Positions 28,082 through 38,211 of a DNA stretch of 64,000 nucleotides are shown piece after piece. The notes below the pieces were generated by a model. That model was given only the letters and a program-made list of their open reading frames with translations, had not been told where the DNA came from and ran no database searches. The stretch comes from JAENWD01 sp963796915. GTDB lineage: Bacteria; Acidobacteriota; Vicinamibacteria; Vicinamibacterales; JAENWD01. The translations under genes were made by a program, and so were the position numbers. How positions within the stretch are numbered: the stretch's first letter is position 1; every line of letters begins with the position of its first letter. The stretch lies in NCBI GenBank assembly GCA_963796915.1, contig CAWCNI010000004.1, forward strand, positions 1,736,001-1,800,000, in the 5' to 3' direction.

Positions 28082-30553
28082 TCATCCAATCGGCTCTCCA
28101 GGCGGCGTCTCCGGCAGCGGAGTGCGCGGCGCCTGAGTCTCCGGCCTGCTCAGGTATCGCTCGATGTCCTCGCGCAATGCGGTGCCGGCGCTGTCGCTGG
28201 CTGTAGCGAGCCGCGTGCCTGCCAGCTTGAGCCCGCGCCTGGCGCCGGCGCGGACCTGAAAGGCCGCGCTCTGGTTCGCCGCCAGGCCGATCAATCCGGA
28301 GACGACGACATTCTGAACGGCGCGCGCGATCGCCGACTGCCCCGCCGGTGCCGGTGCGGCGCCAAACGCGCGACGGATCAGGGCGCCGACGACCTCGTCG
28401 AAGTCCGGGTTCGCGTCGTCTCTCGCGTGAAAATCCACGAGCCGCGCCGCGCGCTCCGGTTGAAGCAGCGCCGAGACCGCCAGATTCGCAGCCACCGCGG
28501 CGGCAGACAACGGATCGAAAAACGGCGTCTCGTGCCGCGCAAACAATTCCTGCGTGCCGGTGTCGAAGCCAAACGCTGGCGGCGGGATGAGCGCGAGCAC
28601 GCGCGGCGGGATGGCAAGAAAGCCGGGGTCGATGGTCGCGAGAATCGCGCTGAGCGCGGCGCGCTGTCGCGCCGCAGGCACTATCGCGAGTGGCGCCGCG
28701 GGGCTCAGCCCGGCAGCGGTCCTCACCGAGTAGGAGAAGTCGGCGCCTCCGAGGCTCTTGGCCGCCGCCTGCAGCTGAAAACGATGCAGGAGGTAGATCG
28801 GCAGCAGCCTGGCTTCGAGCAGCGAGGCGGGCTGCCCCACCGGCAGATTGTCCAGGCCGAAGTTCGCCAGGGCGATGCGGCGCACTTCGATCTGCTGTTC
28901 CAGCGCGGCGACGGCCTCAGGGCCGTTGTCCCACAGGCTGCCCAGCGACTGCCCCGCACCTGGCGGACGGGCGTCGGAATCACAGACGAAGCGCAGGCCA
29001 CGGCTGACGCCATCCTCGACGATTCGACTGAGCGCGCCCGCCTCGTCGGCGCCGTCGGGAAGCTGGCTGTAGCCGAACTGGATCGCCCACGTGTCATAGG
29101 GGCCGAGCCCTCTGGCATACGCGTCCGACAGGTCGAGCGCGCCATTCACGACTTTCACCAGCGGCGCCGGGTAGTCCATCACGGAGGCCCTGCCGTACGA
29201 GCTGGCCGCGAAATTGTGCTCGAGTCCGAGCGTGTGGCCGACCTCGTGAGCCGCGAGCTGGCGAAGCCGCGCGAGCGCGATCGCCGTGGCCCCTGCCGCA
29301 TCGTCTGCCGGCAGCAGGTCCTCGGCCCGCAGGTCGTCGCTCCCGTCGCCACCGGCGCGCGCACCGAGGCCGCCGTAAATCAGCAGGTCCTGCCTGACGC
29401 GCAGCGAGCCCAGCGTGACATCGGCCTTGATCATCTCGCCGGTCCGCGGGTCCACGATGCTGCCGCCATACGACCAGCCGCGCGTCGAGCGATGAACCCA
29501 GTTGATGACGTTGTAGCGGATGTCCAGCGGGTCCGCGTCGGGAGGCAGCACCTTGACCTGAAACGCGTTGATGAACCCGGCCGCCTCGAACGCCTGGTTC
29601 CACCACGAGGCGCCGTCGACGAGCGCCTGGCGGATCGGTTCAGGCGCGCCGTTGTCGACGTAGTACACGATGGGCGTCACCGGCTCCGATCGGGCAGCGG
29701 ACGGATCTTTCTTCTGCAGCCGATGGCGCGTGATCCACCGCACCTCGAGGGGCGCCGTGATCGGCGACGCGTAGTCGTAGATCGTCTGCGGGTAGAAGCC
29801 GACGCGCGGGTCGAACGCCCTCGGCGTGTATCCGGGGCCCGGCAATTCCACCAATGAGAAGTGCTCGCGCACGCTCACCGCCGACGGCGTTGGCGTCGTC
29901 TGGCTCACCAGCGGACCAGGCACATCGTCGGTCGTCAGCGTGAGCGACACCTCGACTTCGGTGTTCTTCGGAAATGCCCGCGTGCGCGGCAGGTAGAACG
30001 CGCTGCGGCTCTCGTCCAGGCGGTAGCTGCCCTGCTTTGCCGCGCGCAGGCGGCCGGCGACGCCGTGCGCGTCCCTGAGGAAAAACGCCGTCGCGTCGAC
30101 AAGGACGCGGCCCGGTTCTTCCGCTTCGATGGCGAATCCCCAGAGCGTGGAGGTCGCGAACGAATCGGCAACCGCGCGCTGCTCGGCGGCGGGGGCGCCC
30201 AGCGCCCGGAAATTGTAATTGGGCTGGACGAGCAGCACTCTGGGCCCGACGCGTTCGAAACGGACGACGGCGCTCGGGCCCATCTGGCCGCGGTCCAGGC
30301 CAATCGGATTCGATCCGATGCCCGACGCGAGCGAGACCTGATAGAGGAACTCCTGATCGAAGCGCGTGATCGCGAGCAGCATCCTGCCGTGGCTCTCGTC
30401 CCAGCACAGGGGGACGAACCCGTCGATCGCGCGGCACGAGGCCAGCCTGTCGGCGACACTGCGCGACGGGGCCGCAGGCGGCTGAGCCGCGCTGCCAGCG
30501 GCAGTCACCGCAAGTACGACGCCGGCGCGGACGAAATCTCTCCAGACGATCAT
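28082..30553 (-). CDS. Exported zinc-dependent metalloprotease (DUF4953/DUF5117 family)
   Basis: An 823-residue protein with a signal peptide (about residues 1-24). The zinc site HEVGHTLGLEHNFAAS (HExxHxxGxxH) near residue 445 is followed by SVMDYP, a likely Met-turn, so it is metzincin-like. The upstream region with VYYVDNGAPEPIRQALVDGASWWNQAFEAAGF is diagnostic of the large secreted families common in Acidobacteriota and Bacteroidota. It probably degrades proteins outside the inner membrane. It converges on the FtsB-like gene with only six bases between. Confidence 0.92.
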   Translation of the reverse strand: MIVWRDFVRAGVVLAVTAAGSAAQPPAAPSRSVADRLASCRAIDGFVPLCWDESHGRMLLAITRFDQEFLYQVSLASGIGSNPIGLDRGQMGPSAVVRFERVGPRVLLVQPNYNFRALGAPAAEQRAVADSFATSTLWGFAIEAEEPGRVLVDATAFFLRDAHGVAGRLRAAKQGSYRLDESRSAFYLPRTRAFPKNTEVEVSLTLTTDDVPGPLVSQTTPTPSAVSVREHFSLVELPGPGYTPRAFDPRVGFYPQTIYDYASPITAPLEVRWITRHRLQKKDPSAARSEPVTPIVYYVDNGAPEPIRQALVDGASWWNQAFEAAGFINAFQVKVLPPDADPLDIRYNVINWVHRSTRGWSYGGSIVDPRTGEMIKADVTLGSLRVRQDLLIYGGLGARAGGDGSDDLRAEDLLPADDAAGATAIALARLRQLAAHEVGHTLGLEHNFAASSYGRASVMDYPAPLVKVVNGALDLSDAYARGLGPYDTWAIQFGYSQLPDGADEAGALSRIVEDGVSRGLRFVCDSDARPPGAGQSLGSLWDNGPEAVAALEQQIEVRRIALANFGLDNLPVGQPASLLEARLLPIYLLHRFQLQAAAKSLGGADFSYSVRTAAGLSPAAPLAIVPAARQRAALSAILATIDPGFLAIPPRVLALIPPPAFGFDTGTQELFARHETPFFDPLSAAAVAANLAVSALLQPERAARLVDFHARDDANPDFDEVVGALIRRAFGAAPAPAGQSAIARAVQNVVVSGLIGLAANQSAAFQVRAGARRGLKLAGTRLATASDSAGTALREDIERYLSRPETQAPRTPLPETPPGEPIG

Positions 30554-30696
30554 CAGGCCTCCTGCAAGAGCCGGATTATACGAGCGGAACGCAATCAGCT
30601 TGCGGGCTCTCGTGGCGAGGTGGCGGCGTTTACGACGGTTGTGACAAGCTGGAGCGCCGGTCCGATGCCGAGGCCGGCCTTTCCCTGCAGGTTCTC

Positions 30697-32343
30697 ATGC
30701 GAATGCACGTGCGCGTCGTGACGATGCTGGCGATCCTTCTCCTGGTCCTGACAGCGCCTGGCGGGAGGCCCCTGCAGGCGGCGCCGGCCGATTCATCTGG
30801 TGGGCCGGCGATTCGTCTGGTTCTGCTGATCGCGGTGGACCAGTTCCGCTACGACTACCTCACGCGGTTCAAGTCCGAGTACTCGGGCGGCCTGCATCGT
30901 CTGTTGACCGAGGGGGCCGTGTTCACCAACGCCTTTCTCGATCACTACCCCACCGTCACCGCTGTCGGCCATTCGACGATGATGAGCGGCGCGACGCCGT
31001 CGGTCAGCGGCATCATCGGCAACGACTGGTACGATCGCGGCCTCGGCCACAGCGTCACCAGCGTCGACGACCCGGACACGACCATGCTCGGCGGCGCCGG
31101 CGGCCCCGGCGCCTCTCCACATCGGATGCTGGTGGACACCGTCGGGGACGAAGTCAAAGGCACCTCGCGTGCGGCGCCCGGCAGCCCTGAAGCGCCGAAG
31201 GTGTTCGGGCTGTCGCTCAAGGATCGGGCGGCGGTGCTTCCCGCCGGCCACTCGGCGGATGCGGCGTTCTGGCTGGACACGCGTACGGGGACCTTCGTGA
31301 CCAGCTCGTACTACCGGCCCGATTTGCCGGCGTGGGCAACGGCGTTCAACGCGGGCAAGCCGGCGGATGCGTTCGCCGGCAAGGTGTGGACGTATCTCGA
31401 TCCGTCCAGCGGCGCCGGGCACACGCTGCCCCCGTTGGGCACTGCTCTATATCCGGCGATCTACGCCAGTCCGTTCGGCAACGAGCTGCTGGCGTCATTT
31501 GCCGCCACCGCCGTCGAGGCCGAGCGGCTCGGCCAACGAGGCGTGACCGACGTCCTGACGGTCAGCTTCTCGTCCAATGACGCCGTCGGCCACACGTATG
31601 GACCGGACAGCCCCGAAGTCCGCGACATCGCCGTGCGCACGGACCGCGTCATCGGCCAGTTCCTGGCGCGTGTGGACGCGCTCGTGGGCGCGGATCATAC
31701 GCTGGTGATCCTGACGGCGGACCACGGCGTGGCGCCGCTGCCCGAGGTCTTGAAGGCGCGCCGACTGCCGGGAGGCCGCTACAACGCCGACGACCTGTTC
31801 CCCGCGATCGAAGCCGCGCTGACCGCGCGGTACGGCGCAGCCGATGCCAGGTGGATCGTGTATACGGCAGGCACGTCGCCGTACCTGAACTACGCGCTCG
31901 TCGCCGAAAAGAAACTGGACATCGTCGAGGTGCGGAAGGTGGCAGCGGCGGCCGCGGCGGCATGTCCGCATGTCGCGCGGGTCTACACGCGGGACCAGAT
32001 TCTGGCGGGGCAGGTGCCGCCCGACATCATCGGCCGCCGGATCGCCCGCAGCGAGAACCTGAGTCGATCTGGAGATCTCGAGATCGTGCTGGAGCCGTAC
32101 TGGATGCGCGCGTCGTCGGGTACGACCCATGGCACGCCGTACGCGTACGACGCGCACATCCCGCTGGTGTTCATGGGACCAGGCATCCGGGCGGGGCACT
32201 ACGACGAGACGGTGGCGCTCAACGACCTGGCACCGACGGTGGCCACGATGATCGGCGTCGAAACACCCGGTGGATCGCAGGGGCGCGTCCTGCACGAGAT
32301 GTTCGCGCCCGCTGCGACCGACCGCGTGCCGTCTACCCGTTGA
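30697..32343 (+). CDS. Secreted alkaline phosphatase/nucleotide pyrophosphatase family protein
   Basis: A 548-residue protein with a signal peptide (about residues 1-28). The metal-site strand VLLIAVDQFRYDYL, the nucleophile region YPTVTAVGHSTMMSG (a catalytic threonine as in PafA-like enzymes), FSSNDAVGHTYGPDSPEV, and VILTADHGVAPLPE show an alkaline phosphatase superfamily phosphomonoesterase or phosphodiesterase. It likely releases phosphate in the periplasm. It is divergent from the metalloprotease and ends 11 bases inside the convergent symporter. Confidence 0.9.
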   Translation: MRMHVRVVTMLAILLLVLTAPGGRPLQAAPADSSGGPAIRLVLLIAVDQFRYDYLTRFKSEYSGGLHRLLTEGAVFTNAFLDHYPTVTAVGHSTMMSGATPSVSGIIGNDWYDRGLGHSVTSVDDPDTTMLGGAGGPGASPHRMLVDTVGDEVKGTSRAAPGSPEAPKVFGLSLKDRAAVLPAGHSADAAFWLDTRTGTFVTSSYYRPDLPAWATAFNAGKPADAFAGKVWTYLDPSSGAGHTLPPLGTALYPAIYASPFGNELLASFAATAVEAERLGQRGVTDVLTVSFSSNDAVGHTYGPDSPEVRDIAVRTDRVIGQFLARVDALVGADHTLVILTADHGVAPLPEVLKARRLPGGRYNADDLFPAIEAALTARYGAADARWIVYTAGTSPYLNYALVAEKKLDIVEVRKVAAAAAAACPHVARVYTRDQILAGQVPPDIIGRRIARSENLSRSGDLEIVLEPYWMRASSGTTHGTPYAYDAHIPLVFMGPGIRAGHYDETVALNDLAPTVATMIGVETPGGSQGRVLHEMFAPAATDRVPSTR

Positions 32344-34108
32344 AGTACAGGTAGGCGCCGATGATTGCGAGAACCACGACGCCAGACGTCACGACGTCGA
32401 GCGTCGTCCAGCTGGCCCGCGACTCCCGCCGCTGTTCGGGTGTGATGGTCGCGAAGGTCAGACCCACGAGTTGCTTCTCCGCGGGCACTTCGGTGGCGTA
32501 GCTGACGCCGACCATCACTGCAATCGAGACCAGGGTGATCAGCACGCTGAAGTACTGGAAGTAGATGTTGTTCACGATCCAGAGGAACGACCCTTCGGCG
32601 TAGCCGTTCTGGAACCCTTCAAGTCCGAGCGTGACCGGCGTATCGACGATCATGCCGGAAGATCCCCATGACGAAGCCCACGACCATGGCCCAGAGACAG
32701 CCCTTGGCGTTCAGGCGCTTGTAGAACACGCCGAAGAAGAACACCACGAAGATCGGCGGGGCGAGGTAGCCCTGCACCGACTGCAGGTAGTTGTAGAGTC
32801 CGTGCGCGCCCTTGATGACGGGGATCCACGCCATCGCAATTGCGACCATCACGATCGTCGCGATGCCGGCCCATCCGCACGAGTTGCTTCTGGGTCGCCC
32901 CGGGCCGCCACTTCTCGTAGAGGTCCACCGTGAACAGCGTCGAGCAGGCGTTGAACACGCCGGCCAGCGATCCCATCAGCGCCGACAGCAGCCCTGCCAC
33001 GACGATGCCGCGCAGGCCGGACGGCAGCAGATACTGCACCATCAGCGGGAAGGCGCCCTGCGACGCGTTGGGATCGGCGTGCCGGCCCGAACAGCGCGTT
33101 GGCGAGCTCGGCGTCTCGGCCGCTCTTGGCCAGCGCGATAGCAGATCAGGCCGGGGATGATGAAGAGGTAGACCGGGAACAGCTTCAGGAAGGCGGCGAA
33201 GATGCTGCCGCGCCGGGCCTCGGATTCGTTCGGCGCGCCGAGCGCGCGCTGGACGATGTACTGGTCCGTGCACCAGTACCACAGCCCGATGATCGGCGCG
33301 CAGATCGCCATGCCCAGCCACGGGAAGTGGTCGTTGAAGTACCAGGCCATCCTGGCACCTGCCGGCGCTCTTTCAGACGGGCGCCCAGGTGCCCTCGACG
33401 CCGGCAGGGATCAGCGGCTTCCACAGGTTGAACATGTCGGAGCCGCAGATGCGCCGCAGTTCGCTCCATCCGCCAAGCTGGTGCAGCCCGTAGAACGTCA
33501 GCAGGAACGAGCCGGTGATCAGCACGAACACCTGGACGGCGTCGTTGTAGGCCACCGCGCGCATGCCGCCGAGCGCCGTGTAGAGGCCGGTCAGCACGAT
33601 GACGAGGATCGACCCGATCCAGAAGCTGTCGATGATCGAGGCTGCCGATTGACACGTGCACATCAGGCAGCAGCGTGCCGAACACCACGCCCCCGGCGAA
33701 GATGCCGACGGCGATCTTGGAGACGACGAACGTGATCAGCGACACGATCGAGAGCACGTAGCGGGAGGCGACCGAGAAGCGGCGCTCCAGGAACTCCGGC
33801 ATCGTGAAGACCAGCGAGCGCATGTAGAACGGCACGAACACCCAGGCGAGCACCAGCAGGCACCACGCGTGCAGCTCGTAGTGCGCCAGGGCGACGCCGT
33901 CCTTGGCCCCCGACCCGGCCAGGCCGACGATGTGCTCGGAGCCGATGTTGGACGCGAAAATCGAGGCGCCGATGATCCACCAGCCGAGATTGCGGCCGGC
34001 CAGGAAGTAGTCGGTCGCGGTTTCCTTGCCTTTGCTCACGACCCACCAGGTCAGACAGGCGAGCCCGGCGAAGTACAAGAGGATGATGATCCAGTCCAGT
34101 GTGGTCAT
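32333..34108 (-). pseudogene. Sodium/solute symporter (SSS family) with six frame breaks
   Basis: Read from the ATG at 34108 the protein begins MTTLDWIIILLYFAGLACLTW and contains DYFLAGRNLGWWIIGASIFASNIGSEH, the SGLT-like Na+/sugar symporter signature. Homology is complete to YLYFNG at 32336 only if the frame changes six times, near 33645, 33365, 33140, 33083, 32866 and 32655. Each change equals one extra base. Four of the six lie at TGCCGG on the plus strand. As given the gene cannot make a full transporter. Intact coding signal between the breaks suggests recent mutation or sequencing insertions, not old decay. Confidence 0.88.
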
Positions 34109-34394
34109 GGGCCGATGCCGTCCCTCTCCTCGAATAGTGAAGCCGTCAACGTGCCGCGCGTCCGGTCCGACGCCTCGCCAGTGGCGTGTCCAGTGGCAGA
34201 GGGCGGCGGGGGCAAGGTCGGACAAGCCCGGCCGGAGCGGTCAGAGTCTACCCGATTTTCCCCGGCCGCTTCGTTTCAATCTGTGACCCGACATTGACTA
34301 CCATTACGCGTCGCGGCCGCCAGGCGACGCCGTCGGCGGCGCGAACGACACCACGTCCATCCGATCTCCCGGGCCTTTCGCTTCTCGCGCCAAT

Positions 34395-34907
34395 ATGACT
34401 TCCAATCCTGACATCCAGACGGCATCCGGGATCGACCCCGCACGACAGCTGCTCCGGCACATTGTCGCGACTATCGCCTATCGTGGCGCCAAAGCCGTGC
34501 GCGACGCGCCGCCCGCGTTTTCGACGTTCAAGGCGGGAGCCGACGCCCGTATGCCGGCGGAGATCCTGGCGCACATCGGCGACCTGCTGGAATGGAGCGT
34601 CGGAATCTGCGACGGACGGCAGGAGTGGCAGGCGTCGCCGCCGCAACCCTGGGACGACGAGATCGTCAGATTCTTCGATGTCCTCGGCCGGCTCGATCGG
34701 AGACTTGCCGAGCCGCGCCCGCTGGGCATCGCGATTGACGTGTTGACGCAGGGTCCGATTGCCGACACGCTCACGCACGTCGGCCAGCTGTCGCTTCTGC
34801 GCCGCCTGTCCGGTGATCCGGTCCGTGGCGAGAACTTCGTCGCAGCGCAGGTCACGACAGGGCGCGTTGGAGCCTCGCAGCCACCTCCCGTCTTCGAGTT
34901 CGATTGA
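34395..34907 (+). CDS. DinB-like (YfiT-type) domain protein
   Basis: A 170-residue cytoplasmic protein with the all-helical DinB-like layout. ILAHIGDLLEW near residue 57 and ADTLTHVGQLSLLRRLSG near 125 carry two of the histidines that normally form the metal site; the third is not obvious. Members act as bacillithiol/mycothiol-type or other thiol transferases, but most are unassigned. It is divergent from the symporter, across a 286-base gap in which I see no clear feature. Confidence 0.72.
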   Translation: MTSNPDIQTASGIDPARQLLRHIVATIAYRGAKAVRDAPPAFSTFKAGADARMPAEILAHIGDLLEWSVGICDGRQEWQASPPQPWDDEIVRFFDVLGRLDRRLAEPRPLGIAIDVLTQGPIADTLTHVGQLSLLRRLSGDPVRGENFVAAQVTTGRVGASQPPPVFEFD

Positions 34908-35039
34908 TTCTCGACGGCGAGCGAGTCGTCCTCGGCGCCGTCGCCTGACGTCGGCGGCCGTCCTTGCCAGCCGGACCCAGCGGTTACTGCCGTGCTAGGA
35001 TGCGCCCGTCCCTGGCCCTTCACCCTTTCAAGGAACGCC

Positions 35040-36902
35040 ATGCGCTGCATCTGCCTGTTCGCCGTCATCGCCGCGATCGGAGTTCCAGCGCCGGCACGCG
35101 CCGCGACAGCGCCCGTGCCGGAGGCCACGCTGCGGCTGGCGGCCTCCCATGGCATTCGCGTCATCGAGCACAGCATTGCCGTGTGGCAGAACCAGCGCAC
35201 GTGCTTCTCCTGTCACCATCAGGAGATTCCGATTCAGATGGTCGACCTCGCGCGCAGCCGCGGGCTGGCCGTGGACGAAGCGCTCGCGCGCAAGAACATT
35301 TCCGTGGCGATGGCCGGGACGAAATCGCTCGACCGCGAGGTGCAGTCGTATCAGCAGTTCGACGTCGGCGCGGAACTGGGCGTCGAGTTGTCCACGGCCG
35401 CGGAGGCCGGGATTCCGAGGGGCCTGCCGCTCGAGGCGAAGGCGATGATCGTGGCCGACCAGCAGCGACCAGACGGCCACTTCGTGAACATCGACAATCG
35501 TCCGCCGCAGTCGTGGGGTACCATCACGGCGACGGCGAAGGCCGTCCATGGATTGCGCGGGTACTATCCCGAGTCCCGCGCCTCGTCGCTGGCGCCAATT
35601 CTCGAGCGTGCGCGCGCGTTCCTGACGGCCAGCCCGCCGCGCGACACACAGGACGTCACGTTTCGGCTCTTCGGGCTGGCCTGGGCCGATGCGGATCGCG
35701 AGGCCCTCGCTCGCGCCGGTCAGGCGCTGCTGGCACTGCAGCGCGAGGACGGCGGCTGGGGACAACTGCCGTCGCGCCCGAGCGACGCCTACGCCACGGG
35801 CCAGGCGCTTGTCGCACTCGCCCAGACGGGACAGCTCGCCACGACCGACGACCGGTATCAGCGCGGGCTGCACTTCCTGCTCGATCGTCAGCAGCCTGAT
35901 GGCTCGTGGCTGGTGACGACGCGGCTGCATGAACAGGCCCTGGTCAGCCCGCCCCACTTCGAGATGGGGTTCCCGCATGGCGAACATCAGGTGGTCTCGT
36001 GCATGGGATCCGGTCTGGCGGTGATGGCGATGCTCCAGGCGCTCCCGCTCGCGCCGACACCGCCGGCGCCCCTCCTGAACGCCGCGGACTGGCGATATCC
36101 AGCCGACGCGCCGTGGATGCACATCGCGCTCACGGGCACGGCAGCGGCCCTTCGTAACGCGCTCGACCATGGCCTGAGTCCGAACGTGGAAACGCCTGAC
36201 GGCACGTCGGCCCTGATGCTGGCGGCGCCGGACTTCGAGAAGGTGACGTTGCTGATCGATCGAGGGGCCGACGTGAATCACGCGGCGAAATCCGGGTTCA
36301 CGCCCCTGATGCTCGCGCTGAATCATCGCGGCACTGCGAACGTGGCGGCGCTGCTCATCGAGCATGGCGCGCACGTGCAGCCGACCGTGCCGAAGCCTGT
36401 CCATGACGCCTCGCCGCTGATGTACGCGGTCTGGTCGGGGAACGTCGACGCCATCAACCTGCTGCTCGACCACGGCGCGAACCCGCACGCGAAGATGCAG
36501 ATTGGCGGACAGATCCCCGCGACTCCCCTCCTGCTCGCGACGATTCAGGGCGAGACTGAAGCCCTCGCGGCACTCCTTGCACGGGGAGCGGACGTCAATG
36601 AGCCCGACGAGCAGGGCCTGTCACTGCTGGCAGACACTGCCATCAACAACGACGCCGCCGTTGCGCGCGTTCTGCTTGCTCGTGGTGCGAAGGTCGATTC
36701 GGTGGACGAACTGAGCATGACGCCGATCATGCACGCGGCCTCGGTCGACTACGGCGACACGGCGATGGTGGAGCTGCTGCTCGCGTCGGGTGCCGACCGG
36801 ACGATGAAGTCGAAGGACGGCCTGACGGCGCTGGACATGGCCGAGAAGTACGGCCACACGGCCATCGCCGACATCCTTCGGCGCCCCGTCAGGGGGAACT
36901 GA
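35040..36902 (+). CDS. Secreted protein: CxxCH motif, terpene-cyclase-like repeats, ankyrin repeats
   Basis: About 620 residues from the ATG at 35040, with AAGGA upstream. A signal peptide ends near residue 21. CFSCH at 55-59 is a c-type haem attachment motif. The next 280 residues hold QW-like repeats of squalene-hopene cyclase or prenyltransferase toroids (QQRPDGHF near 141, QREDGGWG near 234, QQPDGSW near 284), without the DxDD catalytic motif. From about 357 to 618 there are seven or so ankyrin repeats (NVETPDGTSALMLAA; GADVNEPDEQGLSLLAD). The protein is probably periplasmic and binds partners; a cyclase activity is not supported. Confidence 0.78.
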   Translation: MRCICLFAVIAAIGVPAPARAATAPVPEATLRLAASHGIRVIEHSIAVWQNQRTCFSCHHQEIPIQMVDLARSRGLAVDEALARKNISVAMAGTKSLDREVQSYQQFDVGAELGVELSTAAEAGIPRGLPLEAKAMIVADQQRPDGHFVNIDNRPPQSWGTITATAKAVHGLRGYYPESRASSLAPILERARAFLTASPPRDTQDVTFRLFGLAWADADREALARAGQALLALQREDGGWGQLPSRPSDAYATGQALVALAQTGQLATTDDRYQRGLHFLLDRQQPDGSWLVTTRLHEQALVSPPHFEMGFPHGEHQVVSCMGSGLAVMAMLQALPLAPTPPAPLLNAADWRYPADAPWMHIALTGTAAALRNALDHGLSPNVETPDGTSALMLAAPDFEKVTLLIDRGADVNHAAKSGFTPLMLALNHRGTANVAALLIEHGAHVQPTVPKPVHDASPLMYAVWSGNVDAINLLLDHGANPHAKMQIGGQIPATPLLLATIQGETEALAALLARGADVNEPDEQGLSLLADTAINNDAAVARVLLARGAKVDSVDELSMTPIMHAASVDYGDTAMVELLLASGADRTMKSKDGLTALDMAEKYGHTAIADILRRPVRGN

Positions 36903-36914
36903 TCGGCGTAGGCG

Positions 36915-38186
36915 TCAGACGACGAACCATACGACGGCGGCGCCTCCGGCGACGATCGCCGCCGTCGCCAGAAGCACCGGGCGCCGCAAGCCGGCGCCTC
37001 CGAGCACCGCCGCGATGCCCGCCTTCACCAGCGTGTTCGTCGTCGCGGCGACGACGATCGCGCCGACGGCGACTCCAGCGTCCCCTCCCGCCCCGGCCTG
37101 CTGCGCCATCGACAGCGTGATCGCGTCCACGTCGGCCAGACCGGCGAGCGCCGCGACCGCGTAGAGGCCGGTTCCCGGAAAGCGCAGCTGGGCGACCTTG
37201 ATGACCACCAGGACCAGCGCGAAGAACGCGGCGAATTTGACGGCCGCTGTGAGGCTGAACGGATTGCTCAACGGCACGTCGGCGGTCTGGGCGGGAGGAT
37301 GCACAGCCCTGCGGACGCCGATCATCAACCACGCGCTCAGGCCCGCGATCGCCGCCATCACCGCAAACGGCGGCATCAGCGTCCGAAGCAAATCCGGGTT
37401 CACCGCAAACACCTCGACGACGACGCGCACGAACATCACGCCCCACGCGAGCAGGATTCCGCCGGCGAGCGCACGCTGCTCGCGCGAGCCTGCACGACTG
37501 AGCCTGGCGAACGCCAGCGTCACTGCCGTTGACGACACCAGTCCGCCGGTGAGACCCGTGATGGCGGCGCCTCCCCGTTCGCCAAACCAGCGCGCGCCGA
37601 TGTACCCGACCAGCGAGAGTGTGGAGATGAGCAGCACCAGGCGCCAGAGGGAGGCGGGGTTCAGCGCGCCCCACGGGTCCACGGCGTGATCGGGCAGGAG
37701 CGGCAGGACGACAAACGCCGCGATCAGCAGCCGCAGCCCCGCGTACACGTCGTCCCAACCAAGACGGCGAGCGAGTTCGTGCAGGGGCTCCTTGTAGGCA
37801 AGGACCGAAGCCGTGACCACGGCGAGGCCAATCGCGAGCGGCGCCTGGCCGGTCGTCGCCATCGCGCCGAGCAGGCAGACGACGAGTGTCGCGACTTCGG
37901 TCGTGAGGCCGAGTGCGCCGCTCCGACCGGCGGCAAGATACCCGGCTACGACGACTGCCGCCACGGCCAGCAATCCGGCCGCGATGACCCACGGGGACGC
38001 GAGGACCTGCGAGAGCCAGCCAGAGATCGCCCCCACTTCAGCGACGAGGATGAAGGTGCGCATCCCCGCCGATCCGTCACTGCGCTCGGCGCTCCGGTGT
38101 TTCTCGCGCTCGAGCCCGGTCAGCGCGCCGATCAGGCACGCGATCGCGAACCCCTGCGCTGCGCCGATGTCGAAGGCGGTGTTCAC
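36915..38186 (-). CDS. MgtC/SapB-DUF4010 membrane protein
   Basis: A 423-residue inner-membrane protein with about 12 helices. The N-terminal 130 residues match MgtC/SapB (FAIACLIGALTGLEREKH, then GMRTFILVAEVGAIS), and the rest matches DUF4010 (GGAAITGLTGGLVSSTAVTLAFARLSR; GLADVDAITLSMAQ). MgtC proteins affect virulence and magnesium or membrane-potential homeostasis. The function of the DUF4010-fused form is unknown, and transport is only inferred. It converges on the ankyrin protein gene with 12 bases between. Confidence 0.9.
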   Translation of the reverse strand: MNTAFDIGAAQGFAIACLIGALTGLEREKHRSAERSDGSAGMRTFILVAEVGAISGWLSQVLASPWVIAAGLLAVAAVVVAGYLAAGRSGALGLTTEVATLVVCLLGAMATTGQAPLAIGLAVVTASVLAYKEPLHELARRLGWDDVYAGLRLLIAAFVVLPLLPDHAVDPWGALNPASLWRLVLLISTLSLVGYIGARWFGERGGAAITGLTGGLVSSTAVTLAFARLSRAGSREQRALAGGILLAWGVMFVRVVVEVFAVNPDLLRTLMPPFAVMAAIAGLSAWLMIGVRRAVHPPAQTADVPLSNPFSLTAAVKFAAFFALVLVVIKVAQLRFPGTGLYAVAALAGLADVDAITLSMAQQAGAGGDAGVAVGAIVVAATTNTLVKAGIAAVLGGAGLRRPVLLATAAIVAGGAAVVWFVV

Positions 38187-38211
38187 GTCGGTGGCCCAGC
38201 GCTGAATGTGG

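Noticed and set aside
32333..34108. Programmed ribosomal frameshifting in the symporter
   Set aside because: Six events in one gene and no slippery site or stop-linked pattern as in prfB; error or decay is simpler.
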